Counted from the stretch's first letter, positions 50,347 to 59,504 are shown. The stretch: DNA of 64,000 bases from SZUA-309 sp050185825 (GCA_050185825.1 JBFWZA010000004.1:62001-126000), one strand, 5' to 3'. Notes: generated by a model from the sequence alone, not told the origin. Numbers and translations: made by a program.

Positions 50347-51119
50347 TCCTCGGTGAGGCCGGTGTGCACGTGGTGCGTGGCCTCCAGATCCAGACACGCC
50401 AGCACGTCCGCACCCATGGCCGCCCGGTTGATGTTCTCCTTCATGTAGCGGTAGGCCGCCGGTGGCCCTGCCGCCAGCCGCCGTGCCAGAGCGAGCGTCG
50501 CCGACTCGAGCTCGGCAGCCGGTACCACCTGGTTGGCGATGCCGAGGCGCAGGCACTCTGCCGCGCTGACCCGATCCGAGAGGTAGTAGAGCTCCTTCGC
50601 CTTGCCCGGCCCGACGAGCTGGGTGAGAAAGAAGCTACCGCCGTAGTCGCCGCTGAAACCTACCCGCGCGAAGGCCGTGGTGATGAAGGCGTTGTCCGCC
50701 ATGATCCTGAGATCCGCGGCCAGCGCCAGCCCCAGTCCCGCACCGGCAGCCGCGCCCGGCAGGCTCGCGATCACGGGCTTCGGCATCAGGTACATGCGTC
50801 CCGACGTGTTGCGCTGATTGAGCCGCTGGTTGTGGATACGCTCGTCGAGCGTCGCTCCGCCGCCGCCACCCCCACCGGTGCCCGCGGCCATGCCCTTCAC
50901 GTCGCCGCCGGCGCAGAAGGCACCGCCCGCACCGGTGAGCACCACCACCCGCACTTCGGGCGTTCGCTCCGCGTAGTCGAGCGTGCGCTCGAGTCCGGCA
51001 TTCATCGCTGCGGACATGGCGTTGCGCGCCTGCGGCCGGTTCAGGGTGATCACCACCACCCCGTCCTCCTGGCGGGCCAGGATGTCGTCCGTGCCCGTGT
51101 CGATCGTGTCCTTGCCCAT
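50286..51119 (-). CDS. Enoyl-CoA hydratase/isomerase family protein
   Basis: 277 residues, crotonase fold. Oxyanion-hole segments are GAFCAGGDVKGMA and LPGAAAGAGLGLALAADLRI. The typical catalytic Glu positions are replaced (GFSGDYGGSFFLTQLVG), as in isomerase or other crotonase subgroups, so hydratase activity is not certain. ATG overlaps the SMP-30 stop by one base (TGATG), giving a two-gene operon. Confidence 0.88.
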   Translation of the reverse strand: MGKDTIDTGTDDILARQEDGVVVITLNRPQARNAMSAAMNAGLERTLDYAERTPEVRVVVLTGAGGAFCAGGDVKGMAAGTGGGGGGGATLDERIHNQRLNQRNTSGRMYLMPKPVIASLPGAAAGAGLGLALAADLRIMADNAFITTAFARVGFSGDYGGSFFLTQLVGPGKAKELYYLSDRVSAAECLRLGIANQVVPAAELESATLALARRLAAGPPAAYRYMKENINRAAMGADVLACLDLEATHHVHTGLTEDHREAAKAFVEKREPVFRGR

Positions 51120-51988
51120 CACGTCTTCCTCGCCTGCAGAAGTGAAACCCGTGCAACGGCGACCGGCACGCCGGCCACGTCGCTCTCGTAGCGGTAGACG
51201 GCGCCATTGCGCTCACCGCCCGAGCCCTCCGATCCGGAAACGATGTAGAGATCCTTCAGGTCCGCGCCGCCGAAGCACACGCTCGTGCACATGGGATCGG
51301 GGATCTCGATGTGGCGGCGCCGGCTGCCGTCGGCATTCAGCACGGCCACACCCTGGCCCCCGGCCAGCGCCACCCAGACGCTGCCATCCTCGGCCACCAC
51401 CAGACCGTCGGGCACGCCTCGATCGAAGCTGGCGAACGGGGTTTTCTCTCCCAGGCCGCCGTCCGCGGCCACGGCATAGCAGAAGACGGTCTGGCGCCGG
51501 GAGTCCGAGTGATAGAGGGTGCCGCCATCCGGCGAAAAAACCAGCCCGTTGGTGAGCCGGACATCCCGGGCCACGACCCGGGCGCTGCGGTCCAGATCGA
51601 TGAGGTAGAGATCACCCGCTGCCGGTGCACGACCGTCCTCGAAGACCGGGCTCGAGCCGAGCGAGCCGGCGTAGATGCGACCCACGGCATCCGTGGTGAG
51701 GTCGTTGTAGCCGACGTTCCCTGCCTCCACGTCCCGGTCGAGGACGAGCACCGTCTCGCCGCCGTCGAAGGGCTTGAAGGAGATGTTGCGGCCGCTGACT
51801 ACGAGCCCGCCTGCCGCGTGCAGCGCCATGCCGCCGATGCCGCGACGATGCTCGAAGACGGTGCTGACCCTCGCCTGCGCATCGAGGCAGAACACACCAC
51901 CGCCCAGCACGTCGCTGAACAGCAGTCCGCGCGCCGGATCCCATACCGGACCCTCGATGAGCCCGTAGCCGCGTGCCAGTGCTTCCAT
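51119..51988 (-). CDS. SMP-30/gluconolactonase-like beta-propeller
   Basis: 289 residues, six-bladed propeller. Family motifs: EGPVWDPARGLLFSDV with the metal Glu, GYNDLTTDAVGRIYAGS with Asn-Asp, LTNGLVFSPDGGTLYHSDS and PDGLVVAEDGSVWVALAGG. It would hydrolyse sugar or other lactones using Ca or Zn. Co-transcribed with the enoyl-CoA hydratase gene. GGGGAGGAGG upstream of ATG 51988. Confidence 0.9.
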   Translation of the reverse strand: MEALARGYGLIEGPVWDPARGLLFSDVLGGGVFCLDAQARVSTVFEHRRGIGGMALHAAGGLVVSGRNISFKPFDGGETVLVLDRDVEAGNVGYNDLTTDAVGRIYAGSLGSSPVFEDGRAPAAGDLYLIDLDRSARVVARDVRLTNGLVFSPDGGTLYHSDSRRQTVFCYAVAADGGLGEKTPFASFDRGVPDGLVVAEDGSVWVALAGGQGVAVLNADGSRRRHIEIPDPMCTSVCFGGADLKDLYIVSGSEGSGGERNGAVYRYESDVAGVPVAVARVSLLQARKT

Positions 51989-52056
51989 AACAAACGCCTC
52001 CTCCCCGGGCGAAAGACCTTGTCACAGCGTTCGCGGCGAGGCAACACTACCTCGGT

Positions 52057-52084
52057 AACCTCTACACGAACCCGCGCAGAGGTT
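52057..52084 (+). promoter_or_regulatory. Leader hairpin before the Ldh-type gene
   Basis: AACCTCT (52057-52063) pairs with AGAGGTT (52078-52084), six bases before the GGGGAGGA ribosome-binding site of the dehydrogenase gene. It could affect translation; no known riboswitch is recognised. Confidence 0.35.
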
Positions 52085-52101
52085 CCTCAGGGGAGGACAG
52101 C

Positions 52102-53184
52102 ATGCTCATCGATCAGACGCGTCTCACGGATTTCGCCACCCGGATCTTCGTCACCACCGGCAGCCGCCCGGACTTCGCGGCCCGCGTGGCCGGGCACCTG
52201 GTCGCCGCCAACCTGAAGGGCCACGACTCCCACGGCGTGGGGATGATCCCGGCCTACGTGGGCAACATCCGCGCCGGCCACCTGAAGATGGACGCACAAG
52301 CCAGGGTGGTTCAGGACCGCGGCGCGGTGCTGCTGGTGGACGGCCAGTTCGGATTCGGGCAGGTGGTGGGCGCCCAGGCGACTGCCATGGCCATCGAGCG
52401 TGCCCGGGAGACGGGCGTGGTCTGCATGGGCGTGAAGAACTGCCACCATCTCGGCCGCATCGGCAGCTACGGCGAGCAGTGCGGCGCCGCCGGCATGGTG
52501 TCCATGCACTTCGTCAACGTGGTGGGGCACGGACCGCTGGTCTCTCCCTTCGCCGGGCGCGACCGGCGCATGTCCACCAACCCGTTCTGCTGCGTGGTGC
52601 CGCGGGCAGACGCACCACCCATCGTCCTGGACATGGCCACCAGCGCCATCGCCCAGGGCAAGGTGCGGGTGGCGTATCTCAAGGGCGAGCCCGTGCCCGA
52701 GGGGTCGCTCATCGATCACGAGGGCAGGCCCACCAGCGATCCGGCGGTGATGTTCCAGGAACCGTTCGGCTCCCTCGGACCGTTCGGCGCCCACAAGGGC
52801 TATGGCCTCGCCGTGATGTGCGAGCTGCTCGGTGGGGGCCTGGCCGGGCAGTGGACGGCGCAGCCGGGCCGGCCGCGGGAGAACACCATTGTCAATCACA
52901 TGCTCATGGTGGTGCTGGATCCGGAAGCCTTCGGCGGTGTGGACGGTTTTCAGGCCGAGGTCACCGCCATGATCGACTACCTGCACGCCGCCACCCCGGC
53001 CGAAGGCGTGGACCGGGTTCGTGTGCCCGGTGAGCCGGAGCGGGAGTTCCTCGCCGAGCGCACGGCGAACGGCATCCCCATCGACGACAACAGCTGGAGC
53101 GGCATCGTCAAGGCTGCCGGCGTCGCCGGCATGGAGACGGAGGAGATCGAACGGCTGACCGGCTGGGTCAGCCCGGACGCCTGA
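52102..53184 (+). CDS. Ldh-family (malate/lactate, YlbC-type) NAD(P)-dependent oxidoreductase
   Basis: 360 residues. Family motifs: GHDSHGVGMIP with catalytic His/Asp, KNCHHLGRIGSYGEQ, and GPFGAHKGYGLAVMCELLGG. Members oxidise 2-hydroxy acids such as malate, sulfolactate or ureidoglycolate with NAD(P). Start fixed by GGGGAGGA. The last 17 bases overlap the convergent dienelactone hydrolase gene. Confidence 0.92.
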   Translation: MLIDQTRLTDFATRIFVTTGSRPDFAARVAGHLVAANLKGHDSHGVGMIPAYVGNIRAGHLKMDAQARVVQDRGAVLLVDGQFGFGQVVGAQATAMAIERARETGVVCMGVKNCHHLGRIGSYGEQCGAAGMVSMHFVNVVGHGPLVSPFAGRDRRMSTNPFCCVVPRADAPPIVLDMATSAIAQGKVRVAYLKGEPVPEGSLIDHEGRPTSDPAVMFQEPFGSLGPFGAHKGYGLAVMCELLGGGLAGQWTAQPGRPRENTIVNHMLMVVLDPEAFGGVDGFQAEVTAMIDYLHAATPAEGVDRVRVPGEPEREFLAERTANGIPIDDNSWSGIVKAAGVAGMETEEIERLTGWVSPDA

Positions 53185-53890
53185 GATTCCGCTCGAGCAG
53201 CGCCAGCAGCCGTTCCCAGTGCCGCTCGGCACCGGCCTTCTGGTAGGCCGGGCGGTTCGGAAAGACGAAGCCGTGCGCCGTGCCCGGATACCACTCGATC
53301 CGGTAGCGGGCGCCCAGATCGGCCAGGTGGGCATCGAGTCGTTCGATCATCTCCGGCGGCGCCCACTCGTCCGTTTCCGCGCAGCCGAAGTAGAGCTCGC
53401 CGCGGATCCGGTCCGCACCGAGGTGCGGCGAGTCGAGCGCCTCGGTGCAGAGCCGCACCCCGTGGAACGACGCCGCCGCAGCCACCCGATCCGGCAGCTC
53501 CGCGGCCAGCGCGAAGGCGAAGGGTCCGCTCATGCAGTAGCCGACCACGCCCACCGGACCCGAGGCTGCCGCCGCATCCCGAGCGGCCGCCTCCAGACAG
53601 GCCCGGGCGTCCGCGCAGACCATGGCGTTGGTGAGGCTGTTCATGTGCGCCACCATGGCGGCGCGGTCGGCGGATTCGACTTCGCGCGTGCGCCGGTAGT
53701 AGAGGTTGGGCAGCATGACGTAGTAGCCGGTGGTGCCGAGTCGGCGGGCCATGTCCGAGAGCTCCTCGCGGCGGCCCGGCGCGTCCATCAGCAACAGAAC
53801 CACCGGGTGCGGCCCACCTTCTTCCGGATGCGTGACGAAGGTGTTCATCGCCCCGTCGGGCGTGGGCACGTCCAGCTCGCGTTCGATCAC
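53168..53890 (-). CDS. Dienelactone hydrolase family protein
   Basis: 240 residues, alpha/beta hydrolase. Nucleophile in VGYCMSGPFAFA (Cys), acid in FGCAETDEWAPP, His in YPGTAHGFVFP, matching the Cys-Asp-His triad of dienelactone hydrolases of aromatic ring-cleavage pathways. GTG start at 53890 overlaps the SDR stop by four bases (GTGA). No ring-cleavage dioxygenase is present, so the substrate may differ. Confidence 0.9.
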   Translation of the reverse strand: MIERELDVPTPDGAMNTFVTHPEEGGPHPVVLLLMDAPGRREELSDMARRLGTTGYYVMLPNLYYRRTREVESADRAAMVAHMNSLTNAMVCADARACLEAAARDAAAASGPVGVVGYCMSGPFAFALAAELPDRVAAAASFHGVRLCTEALDSPHLGADRIRGELYFGCAETDEWAPPEMIERLDAHLADLGARYRIEWYPGTAHGFVFPNRPAYQKAGAERHWERLLALLERNLRRPG

Positions 53891-54693
53891 GCGGTCTCCC
53901 AACCCGGCTCGGAGAACCGGTACTCGCGCACGAGCTCGTCGACACGGTAGCGGCCGCCGGTTTTTTCCATGATGTCGGGATCCATGGCCAGTGCCGCCAC
54001 GGAGCGTCCGACGAAGCGCGGCGACTGGTGTCGGCGCGCGACGCCGTCGTTGCCGACCGCATCGGGCGTGGCTTCCGTGCGCACGGCCCCGGGCACCAGC
54101 GCCAGGGCAGCGACGCCGTGCGCCTCGAGCTCCGAGGCCATGTCCCGCGCCATCCGGTCCGTGCCTGCCTTGGCGACACCGTAGATCGTGTTCAGCGCGT
54201 GGTCGGCGGCGTAGGCGTCTGTGCCCGCGGACGAGACGTTGACGATCAGCCCGTTGCCCTGGGCGACCATCAGCCTGGCGCCGAGCGCGGCCGCGACGTA
54301 GTAGCCGCGGAGCCCCACCGCTGCCTGGTCGTCCCAGGCCGACAGCGGCGCTTCCCAGAAGCGCAGCGGGCGCCTGCCGGGACGCGGCCACGGGTAGGCG
54401 TTGTTCACCAGCAGATCGAGGCGCCCGGACTCCGCCTCGATGCGGCGGAACAGCGCGGCCACCGCATCGTCGTCGGCGTGATCGAGCTCCACGGCGACGG
54501 GTCGACCGCCCAGGGCGGCGACCGACGCCGCGGTGGCCTCCAGCGTGCCGGGCTCCGGCGGCTCGGACGAGCTCGAGGATCGCGCGGTGAGGTAGATCGT
54601 GGCACCCGCTTCCGCCAGCCCTTCCGCAATGCCCCGCCCCACGCCGCGGCTCGCTCCGGTCACCAGCGCTATCCTGCCTTTCAGATCAGCCAT
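53887..54693 (-). CDS. DHRS1-like short-chain dehydrogenase/reductase
   Basis: 268 residues. Cofactor motif TGASRGVGRG, LVNNAYPWP, and YxxxK in TIYGVAKAG. The sequence resembles the DHRS1 group (NAY, WDDQAAVGLRGYY, GLIVNVSS). It reduces a carbonyl of unknown identity. ATG 54693 is preceded by GGCGGGGC. Coupled by overlap to the dienelactone hydrolase gene. Divergent from fur. Confidence 0.88.
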   Translation of the reverse strand: MADLKGRIALVTGASRGVGRGIAEGLAEAGATIYLTARSSSSSEPPEPGTLEATAASVAALGGRPVAVELDHADDDAVAALFRRIEAESGRLDLLVNNAYPWPRPGRRPLRFWEAPLSAWDDQAAVGLRGYYVAAALGARLMVAQGNGLIVNVSSAGTDAYAADHALNTIYGVAKAGTDRMARDMASELEAHGVAALALVPGAVRTEATPDAVGNDGVARRHQSPRFVGRSVAALAMDPDIMEKTGGRYRVDELVREYRFSEPGWETA

Positions 54694-54804
54694 GCCCCGC
54701 CAACGCGCATCGAGCGCTGCCACTGTTCGGACCTCATTGTACCCGCCCGCGCTGGACCCGTTCTGTCGCATCGGATAAGTTGCCCCCTGACGAGAGGACG
54801 AGAC

Positions 54805-55212
54805 ATGCCGGGATCCGATATCAAGCGTGCGGGGCTGAAGGTCACGCTGCCTCGGCTCAAGGTGCTGGAGGTGCTGGAGAATGCGGAGCCTCACCACCTG
54901 AGTGCCGAGGACGTCTACAAGAACCTCATGGATTCCGAGGACTCGGTGGGGCTCGCCACCGTCTACCGGGTGCTCACCCAGTTCGAGGCGGCCGGCATCG
55001 TGGCCAAGCACAACTTCGACGACGGTCATTCCGTCTACGAGCTGGCCAGCGGCGAGCATCACGATCACATGGTGGACGTGGACAACGGCAAGGTGACCGA
55101 ATTCGTCAACGAGCGGATCGAGTCCCTGCAGAAGGAGATCGCCGCCGAGCACGGCTACGAGCTGGTGGACCACGAGCTGGTGCTGTTCGTGAAGAAACGC
55201 CGGAAGGAATAG
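54805..55212 (+). CDS. fur: Ferric uptake regulator Fur
   Basis: 135 residues. Winged helix (LKVTLPRLKVLEVLE; VYKNLMDSEDSVGLATVYRV), metal-binding HHDHMVDVDNGKVTEF, and a C-terminal EL-DHELVLFVKK strand. The CxxC pair that binds structural zinc in E. coli Fur is absent (VDVDNG instead), as in Pseudomonas-type Fur proteins. It lies upstream of feoAB, which carries a Fur box. GAGAGGACGAG precedes the ATG. Confidence 0.95.
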   Translation: MPGSDIKRAGLKVTLPRLKVLEVLENAEPHHLSAEDVYKNLMDSEDSVGLATVYRVLTQFEAAGIVAKHNFDDGHSVYELASGEHHDHMVDVDNGKVTEFVNERIESLQKEIAAEHGYELVDHELVLFVKKRRKE

Positions 55213-55269
55213 CGGCACCATAGCGCGCTGCAGACGTCGTCCCGGCGGACCGACCCTCCGCTGCGATCA

Positions 55270-55298
55270 TTGCAAATGAGAATTACTTAGATTTAAAT
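55270..55298 (+). promoter_or_regulatory. Fur box overlapping the feoAB promoter
   Basis: TGCAAATGAGAATTACTTA at 55271-55289 fits the Fur consensus (AATGAGAAT core). TTGCAA (55270-55275) and TTAAAT (55293-55298), 17 bases apart, form the promoter. The -10 overlaps the ATG at 55297, so transcription would start near 55305 and that ATG cannot be the translation start. Iron-loaded Fur should block polymerase here. Confidence 0.8.
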
Positions 55299-55326
55299 GG
55301 CGGGTCCAGTAGTCCCGGACACCCGT

Positions 55327-55584
55327 ATGCTCGAGCCCGGCCGGCCCGGCACCACCTTGAAGCATCTTGCAGATCTGCCCGTGGGCGAAACCGCCCGCGT
55401 GGCCGGTTATCGGGACGCGGGTGAGTACTGCGAGCGCCTGATGCGCCTGGGGCTCATCCCCGGCACCCTGGTCCGCGTGGAGCGCCGCGCGCCGCTGGGC
55501 GACCCCGTGGAGATCCGCTTCCGGGGCTACGCGCTGGTGCTGCGTCCGAGCGAGGCCGACTGCCTGCTCCTGGAGACGGTATGA
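55327..55584 (+). CDS. feoA: Ferrous iron transport accessory protein FeoA
   Basis: 85 residues from ATG 55327, an SH3-like fold: LADLPVGETARVAGYRD, RLMRLGLIPGTLVRVERRAP, DPVEIRFRGYALVLRPSEA. It binds FeoB and modulates transport. Start chosen because the upstream in-frame ATG (55297) lies within the -10 element; neither has a clear Shine-Dalgarno. Overlaps feoB by four bases (ATGA). Confidence 0.88.
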   Translation: MLEPGRPGTTLKHLADLPVGETARVAGYRDAGEYCERLMRLGLIPGTLVRVERRAPLGDPVEIRFRGYALVLRPSEADCLLLETV

Positions 55585-57668
55585 CCCGGATCGCCCTGGT
55601 CGGCAACCCGAACTCCGGCAAGACCACGCTCTTCAACGACCTGACGGGCACGCGTCAGCGGGTGGGCAACTGGCCCGGGGTGACCGTCGAGAAGAAGACG
55701 GGGACGTTCCGGCACGGCACCTCCCTCGTGGAGGTGGTGGATCTGCCCGGCACCTATTCCCTGGAGCCGGTGGGGGATGCGATCGACGAGCACATCGCCC
55801 GCCAGTTCATCGCCGATCAGGGCAGCGCGATCGACGTGATCATCAACGTGGTGGACGCGTCGAGCCTGGCCAGAGGCCTCTACCTCACCACGGAGCTGCT
55901 GGCCACCGGCAATCCGGTGGTGGTGGCGCTCAACATGATGGACGTGGCCGACCGTCACGGCCTGCACATCGATGCCTTCGGGCTGTCCAGCCGGCTCGGC
56001 TGCCCCGTCGTGCCGATCATCGCCAGCCGGGAAGAAGGCATCGGGGCGTTGAAGGATGCGGTGATGGCGGCCACCGTGCCCGCGGTCGAGCTGCCGGCCT
56101 TCACCACACCGGAAGACAGGTACCGGTTCATCGATGAGCTGCTGGGTGCCACGCTGCAGACCACCGCCATACGCAGAACGGTCACCGACCGGATCGACGC
56201 CGTGGTGCTGAACCGCTTTCTGGCGTTTCCCGTCTTTCTGCTTGTCATGTACCTGATGTTCATGTTCTCCATCAACGTGGGCTCGGCGTTCATCGACTTC
56301 TTCGACGGGGTGGGCTCGGTGCTGTTCGTCGAGGGCCCCCGCCAGCTGCTCGGCTCGCTCGGCCTGCCCGAGTGGCTCGTTGCCTTCCTGGCAGACGGTG
56401 TCGGCGGCGGCGTGCAGCTGGTCGGCACGTTCATACCCGTGATCGGGGCGCTCTTCCTCGCGCTCTCGTTTCTCGAGGATTCGGGCTACATGGGGCGCGT
56501 AGCGTTCATCGTCGACCGGCTGCTGCGCAGCCTCGGGCTGCCCGGCAAGTCCTTCGTGCCGCTCATCGTCGGCTTCGGCTGCAACGTGCCGGCGGTGATG
56601 GCGACCCGCACCCTCGACAACGAGCCGGACCGGATACTCACCACGATCATGGCACCCTACATGTCCTGTGGTGCCCGGCTCACCGTCTACGCGCTGTTCG
56701 CGGCGGCCTTCTTTCCCAGCGGCGGGCAGAACATCGTGTTCGCGCTCTATCTCATCGGCATCGTGGCCGCCGTGCTCTCGGCGCTGGTGGTCCGCCGTCA
56801 CCTGCTCAAATCGCCGCGCAGCACATTCGTCCTCGAGCTGCCCGCCTACCACCTGCCGACGCTCAAGGGCCTGGTGCTGCAGACCTGGCAGCGGCTGAAG
56901 GGATTCGTGGTGCGCGCCGGCAAGGCCATCGTCACCGTGGTGATCGTGCTGAACATGGTCAGCAGCATCGGCACGGACGGCTCCTTCGGTAACCAGGACA
57001 GCGACCGGTCGGTGCTCTCCGCCATCGGCCGCACCATCACACCGCTGTTTGCGCCCATGGGCATCGACGAGGACAACTGGCAGGCCACCGTCGGCATCTT
57101 CACCGGCATCTTCGCCAAGGAAGTGGTGGTGGGCACCCTCGACGCGCTCTACTCGCCGGTCGATGACCCGGCCCCGATCAGCCTGACCCGACAGCTCGCC
57201 GACGCGGTGGCGAGCGTCCCTGCCAATCTGCGCGATCTGGGCGATGCCGTGCTCGACCCGCTCGGCATCGGCCTCGAGGACTACGACAGCCTGGAGAGCG
57301 CCGCGGAGGATCAGGCGGTGGCCGGCAGCACCATCGACCGGCTGCGGGAGAGCTTCAGCAGCCGGCTGGCGGCATTCTCGTACCTGCTGTTCGTACTGCT
57401 GTACATGCCGTGCGTGGCGACCATCGGTGTCATCTTCAAGGAGATCGGGGCGTTCTGGGCCGGATTCAGCACCGCGTGGTCGGTGGTGATGGCCTACTCG
57501 GCCGCCGTGATCTGCTACCAGCTCGGCAACCTGGGTACGGACACGATGGCGGCGCTCGGCACCATGGCCGTGGTAGCCGTGGGCGCTGCCGGACTCTTCT
57601 TCGCGCTGATCCGCTTCGGCCGTCGCCGCGCGCCGCCCCTCATACCCCTGGTGAACCTGGACGGCTGA
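55581..57668 (+). CDS. feoB: Ferrous iron transporter FeoB
   Basis: 695 residues. N-terminal G domain: GNPNSGKTTLFN (G1), NWPGVTVE (G2), DLPGTYSL (G3), NMMD (G4). The membrane part has gate motifs (VGFGCNVPAVMATRTL; PYMSCGARLTVYALF; GIFAKEVVVGTLDALY) with conserved Cys. It imports Fe(II) across the inner membrane. Shorter than E. coli FeoB (773) but within the normal range. No feoC is seen. Confidence 0.97.
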   Translation: MTRIALVGNPNSGKTTLFNDLTGTRQRVGNWPGVTVEKKTGTFRHGTSLVEVVDLPGTYSLEPVGDAIDEHIARQFIADQGSAIDVIINVVDASSLARGLYLTTELLATGNPVVVALNMMDVADRHGLHIDAFGLSSRLGCPVVPIIASREEGIGALKDAVMAATVPAVELPAFTTPEDRYRFIDELLGATLQTTAIRRTVTDRIDAVVLNRFLAFPVFLLVMYLMFMFSINVGSAFIDFFDGVGSVLFVEGPRQLLGSLGLPEWLVAFLADGVGGGVQLVGTFIPVIGALFLALSFLEDSGYMGRVAFIVDRLLRSLGLPGKSFVPLIVGFGCNVPAVMATRTLDNEPDRILTTIMAPYMSCGARLTVYALFAAAFFPSGGQNIVFALYLIGIVAAVLSALVVRRHLLKSPRSTFVLELPAYHLPTLKGLVLQTWQRLKGFVVRAGKAIVTVVIVLNMVSSIGTDGSFGNQDSDRSVLSAIGRTITPLFAPMGIDEDNWQATVGIFTGIFAKEVVVGTLDALYSPVDDPAPISLTRQLADAVASVPANLRDLGDAVLDPLGIGLEDYDSLESAAEDQAVAGSTIDRLRESFSSRLAAFSYLLFVLLYMPCVATIGVIFKEIGAFWAGFSTAWSVVMAYSAAVICYQLGNLGTDTMAALGTMAVVAVGAAGLFFALIRFGRRRAPPLIPLVNLDG

Positions 57669-57693
57669 CGTCGGTCAGCGGGGGCCCTGTCGC

Positions 57694-58515
57694 TCAGCGA
57701 TCGGCATCGAGCAGCCGCCGGTAGCTCTTCATGTGCCGCTGAGCGGCCAGCTCGTCACCCTTCAGCTCGAAGATCCGCGCCAGGTTGTAGTGGGCGTCCG
57801 GTACGGACGGTGCCCGTCGGTAGTACTCGGCGGCCTGATCCACCTGGTCGAGCTCGTCGAACACCGTGCCCAGGTTGTAGAACGCGAGCTGGTGATTGGC
57901 CACCGCCTTCAGCGCCTTCTCGTAGTGACGCTTGGCCTGCTTGAGATTGCCCTTGAGCTGCAGCAGCCGCCCCAGGTTCACGTGGGCATCGGCGTTGTTC
58001 GGGTTGAGCTCGATGGCACGCTGATAGGCTTCGGGCGCGCGCTCCGGGTCCACCTCCTCCAGGTCGAGACCCAGGTTGTACCACTCGTCGCTGTCCAGGG
58101 CGTTGCCCTCGCGGGCGATGATCAGGTTGCGGTTGGCGAGGTTGGCGACGCTGCCGGCCAGCTCCGCCACGGAGAAGTCGAGCTGGCCCTGCCCCGTCTC
58201 AGCGTCCCAGACCTGGTTGTCCTCGCGAACCACCACGTTGCTGCCGTCCGCGAAGATCCGCACGGCGGCCAGGGAGTCGACGTGGGTGAGCTCGGACTGC
58301 AGCTTGAGCAGGATCTTGTAGGCTTTGCGGGCGGAAACGTTGGCGTCGAGCAGGCCCTTGGCGGTCCGCAGCAGCACCACGTCCTGAAAGCCGAACCGGT
58401 ACTCCCCTTCATCCGTGCGCTCCGGGTCCAGGAGCGACCGGCGCACGTAGTGACGTACCTGTGCCGGCTTCAGGCCGACGAGCTCGGAAACTTCTCGCGT
58501 GCTGTAGCCACCCAT
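57694..58515 (-). CDS. MerR-family regulator fused to TPR repeats, NHEJ-associated
   Basis: 273 residues. N-terminal MerR-type winged helix: YSTREVSELVGLKPAQVRHY, then RFGFQDVVLLRTAKGLL. C-terminal part: three to four TPRs (EWYNLGLDLEEVDPERAPEA; ADAHVNLGRLLQLKGNLKQA; LAFYNLGTVFDELDQVDQAA). This MerR-TPR architecture is found next to ku and ligD in several proteobacteria, so a role in controlling end-joining genes is plausible but unproven. 43 bases downstream of ku, same strand. Confidence 0.88.
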   Translation of the reverse strand: MGGYSTREVSELVGLKPAQVRHYVRRSLLDPERTDEGEYRFGFQDVVLLRTAKGLLDANVSARKAYKILLKLQSELTHVDSLAAVRIFADGSNVVVREDNQVWDAETGQGQLDFSVAELAGSVANLANRNLIIAREGNALDSDEWYNLGLDLEEVDPERAPEAYQRAIELNPNNADAHVNLGRLLQLKGNLKQAKRHYEKALKAVANHQLAFYNLGTVFDELDQVDQAAEYYRRAPSVPDAHYNLARIFELKGDELAAQRHMKSYRRLLDADR

Positions 58516-58558
58516 CCGGGTCTGGAACCGTTGCTGAACGCCCGGCGTATTCTACCCG

Positions 58559-59491
58559 CTATCCGCTGCTGCGTGAGCGGCCCGCCGGTTTCTTCTTCGC
58601 GGGTGCCCGCGCAGCGGGCTTCTTCGACTTCGCGGCGGGCTTCGCCGGCGATCCCGTGGCTTTCCTGCCGGCGGCCTTTTTACCCTCGGCCTTCTTACCG
58701 GCTGCCTTGGGCGCGCCCATGACGGACGCCTTGAGCGCCTCCATGAGATCCACGATCCTGGCTTCCGGCGCTTCCTCGGGCGGTAGCGTGATCTCCTGGC
58801 CGTCGATCTTCTGCTGGATGCGCTCCATCATCAGCGAGCGCACCCGATCCTCGTAGCGCTCCGGCTCGAAGTGCTGATTCAGCCGCTGCTCGATGATGGT
58901 CTGTGCCAGCTCGAGCTCCTGAGCGTTCACCTGGCAGGGCTCCAGTGGTACCTCGGAGAAGGGCCGAAGCTCATCGTGATGCTTGAGCTGCTCCATGATC
59001 AGCCCCTCATCGTCACCTTCCCGGTAGGGTCGGATCAGCACCAGGTAGCTCTTGCCGCGGGCCGCGTAGTTGGCGAGCGCCGCGCGCCCGGACTCCGCCA
59101 GCGCGGCGCGCAGCAGATGATAGGAGCGGGCAGCGCCCTTGTCCGGCCCCAGGTAGTAGACCTTCTCGATGTAGATCCGCTCCACCTCGGCCAGCGGAAT
59201 GAACTCCGCGATGTCGATGGCGTTCGTGGACTCCACGTGCATGGCCTTGATCTCTTCTTCCGTGAAGAGCACGTACTGGCCCTTGGCGAACTCGTAACCC
59301 TGCACCCGGTCCTCGCGTCCGACCACCTCACCGGTGGCGGCGCTGACGTACTGCTGCTTGAGCCGCGAGCCGTCCTTGGACAGATAGTTGAAGTGAACGG
59401 CCTTGGTGGTGTCCACCGTGGAATAGAGCTTGATGGGAATGGCGACCAGACCGAACGATATGGTGCCTGAGCCGATGGCGCGCGCTGCCAT
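58559..59491 (-). CDS. ku: DNA end-binding protein Ku
   Basis: 310 residues. Ku core: RAIGSGTISFGLVAIPIKLY, VHFNYLSKDGSRLKQQYV, GYEFAKGQYVLFTEEEI, YYLGPDKGAARSYHLLRAAL and NQHFEPERYEDRVRSLMMER. A Lys/Ala/Pro-rich C-terminal tail (about 255-310) resembles tails that help bind DNA and recruit LigD. Ku ring-binds double-strand ends for non-homologous end joining. Start fixed by GGAGAGGAGATC. Divergent from ligD. Confidence 0.96.
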   Translation of the reverse strand: MAARAIGSGTISFGLVAIPIKLYSTVDTTKAVHFNYLSKDGSRLKQQYVSAATGEVVGREDRVQGYEFAKGQYVLFTEEEIKAMHVESTNAIDIAEFIPLAEVERIYIEKVYYLGPDKGAARSYHLLRAALAESGRAALANYAARGKSYLVLIRPYREGDDEGLIMEQLKHHDELRPFSEVPLEPCQVNAQELELAQTIIEQRLNQHFEPERYEDRVRSLMMERIQQKIDGQEITLPPEEAPEARIVDLMEALKASVMGAPKAAGKKAEGKKAAGRKATGSPAKPAAKSKKPAARAPAKKKPAGRSRSSG

Positions 59492-59504
59492 GATCTCCTC
59501 TCCT

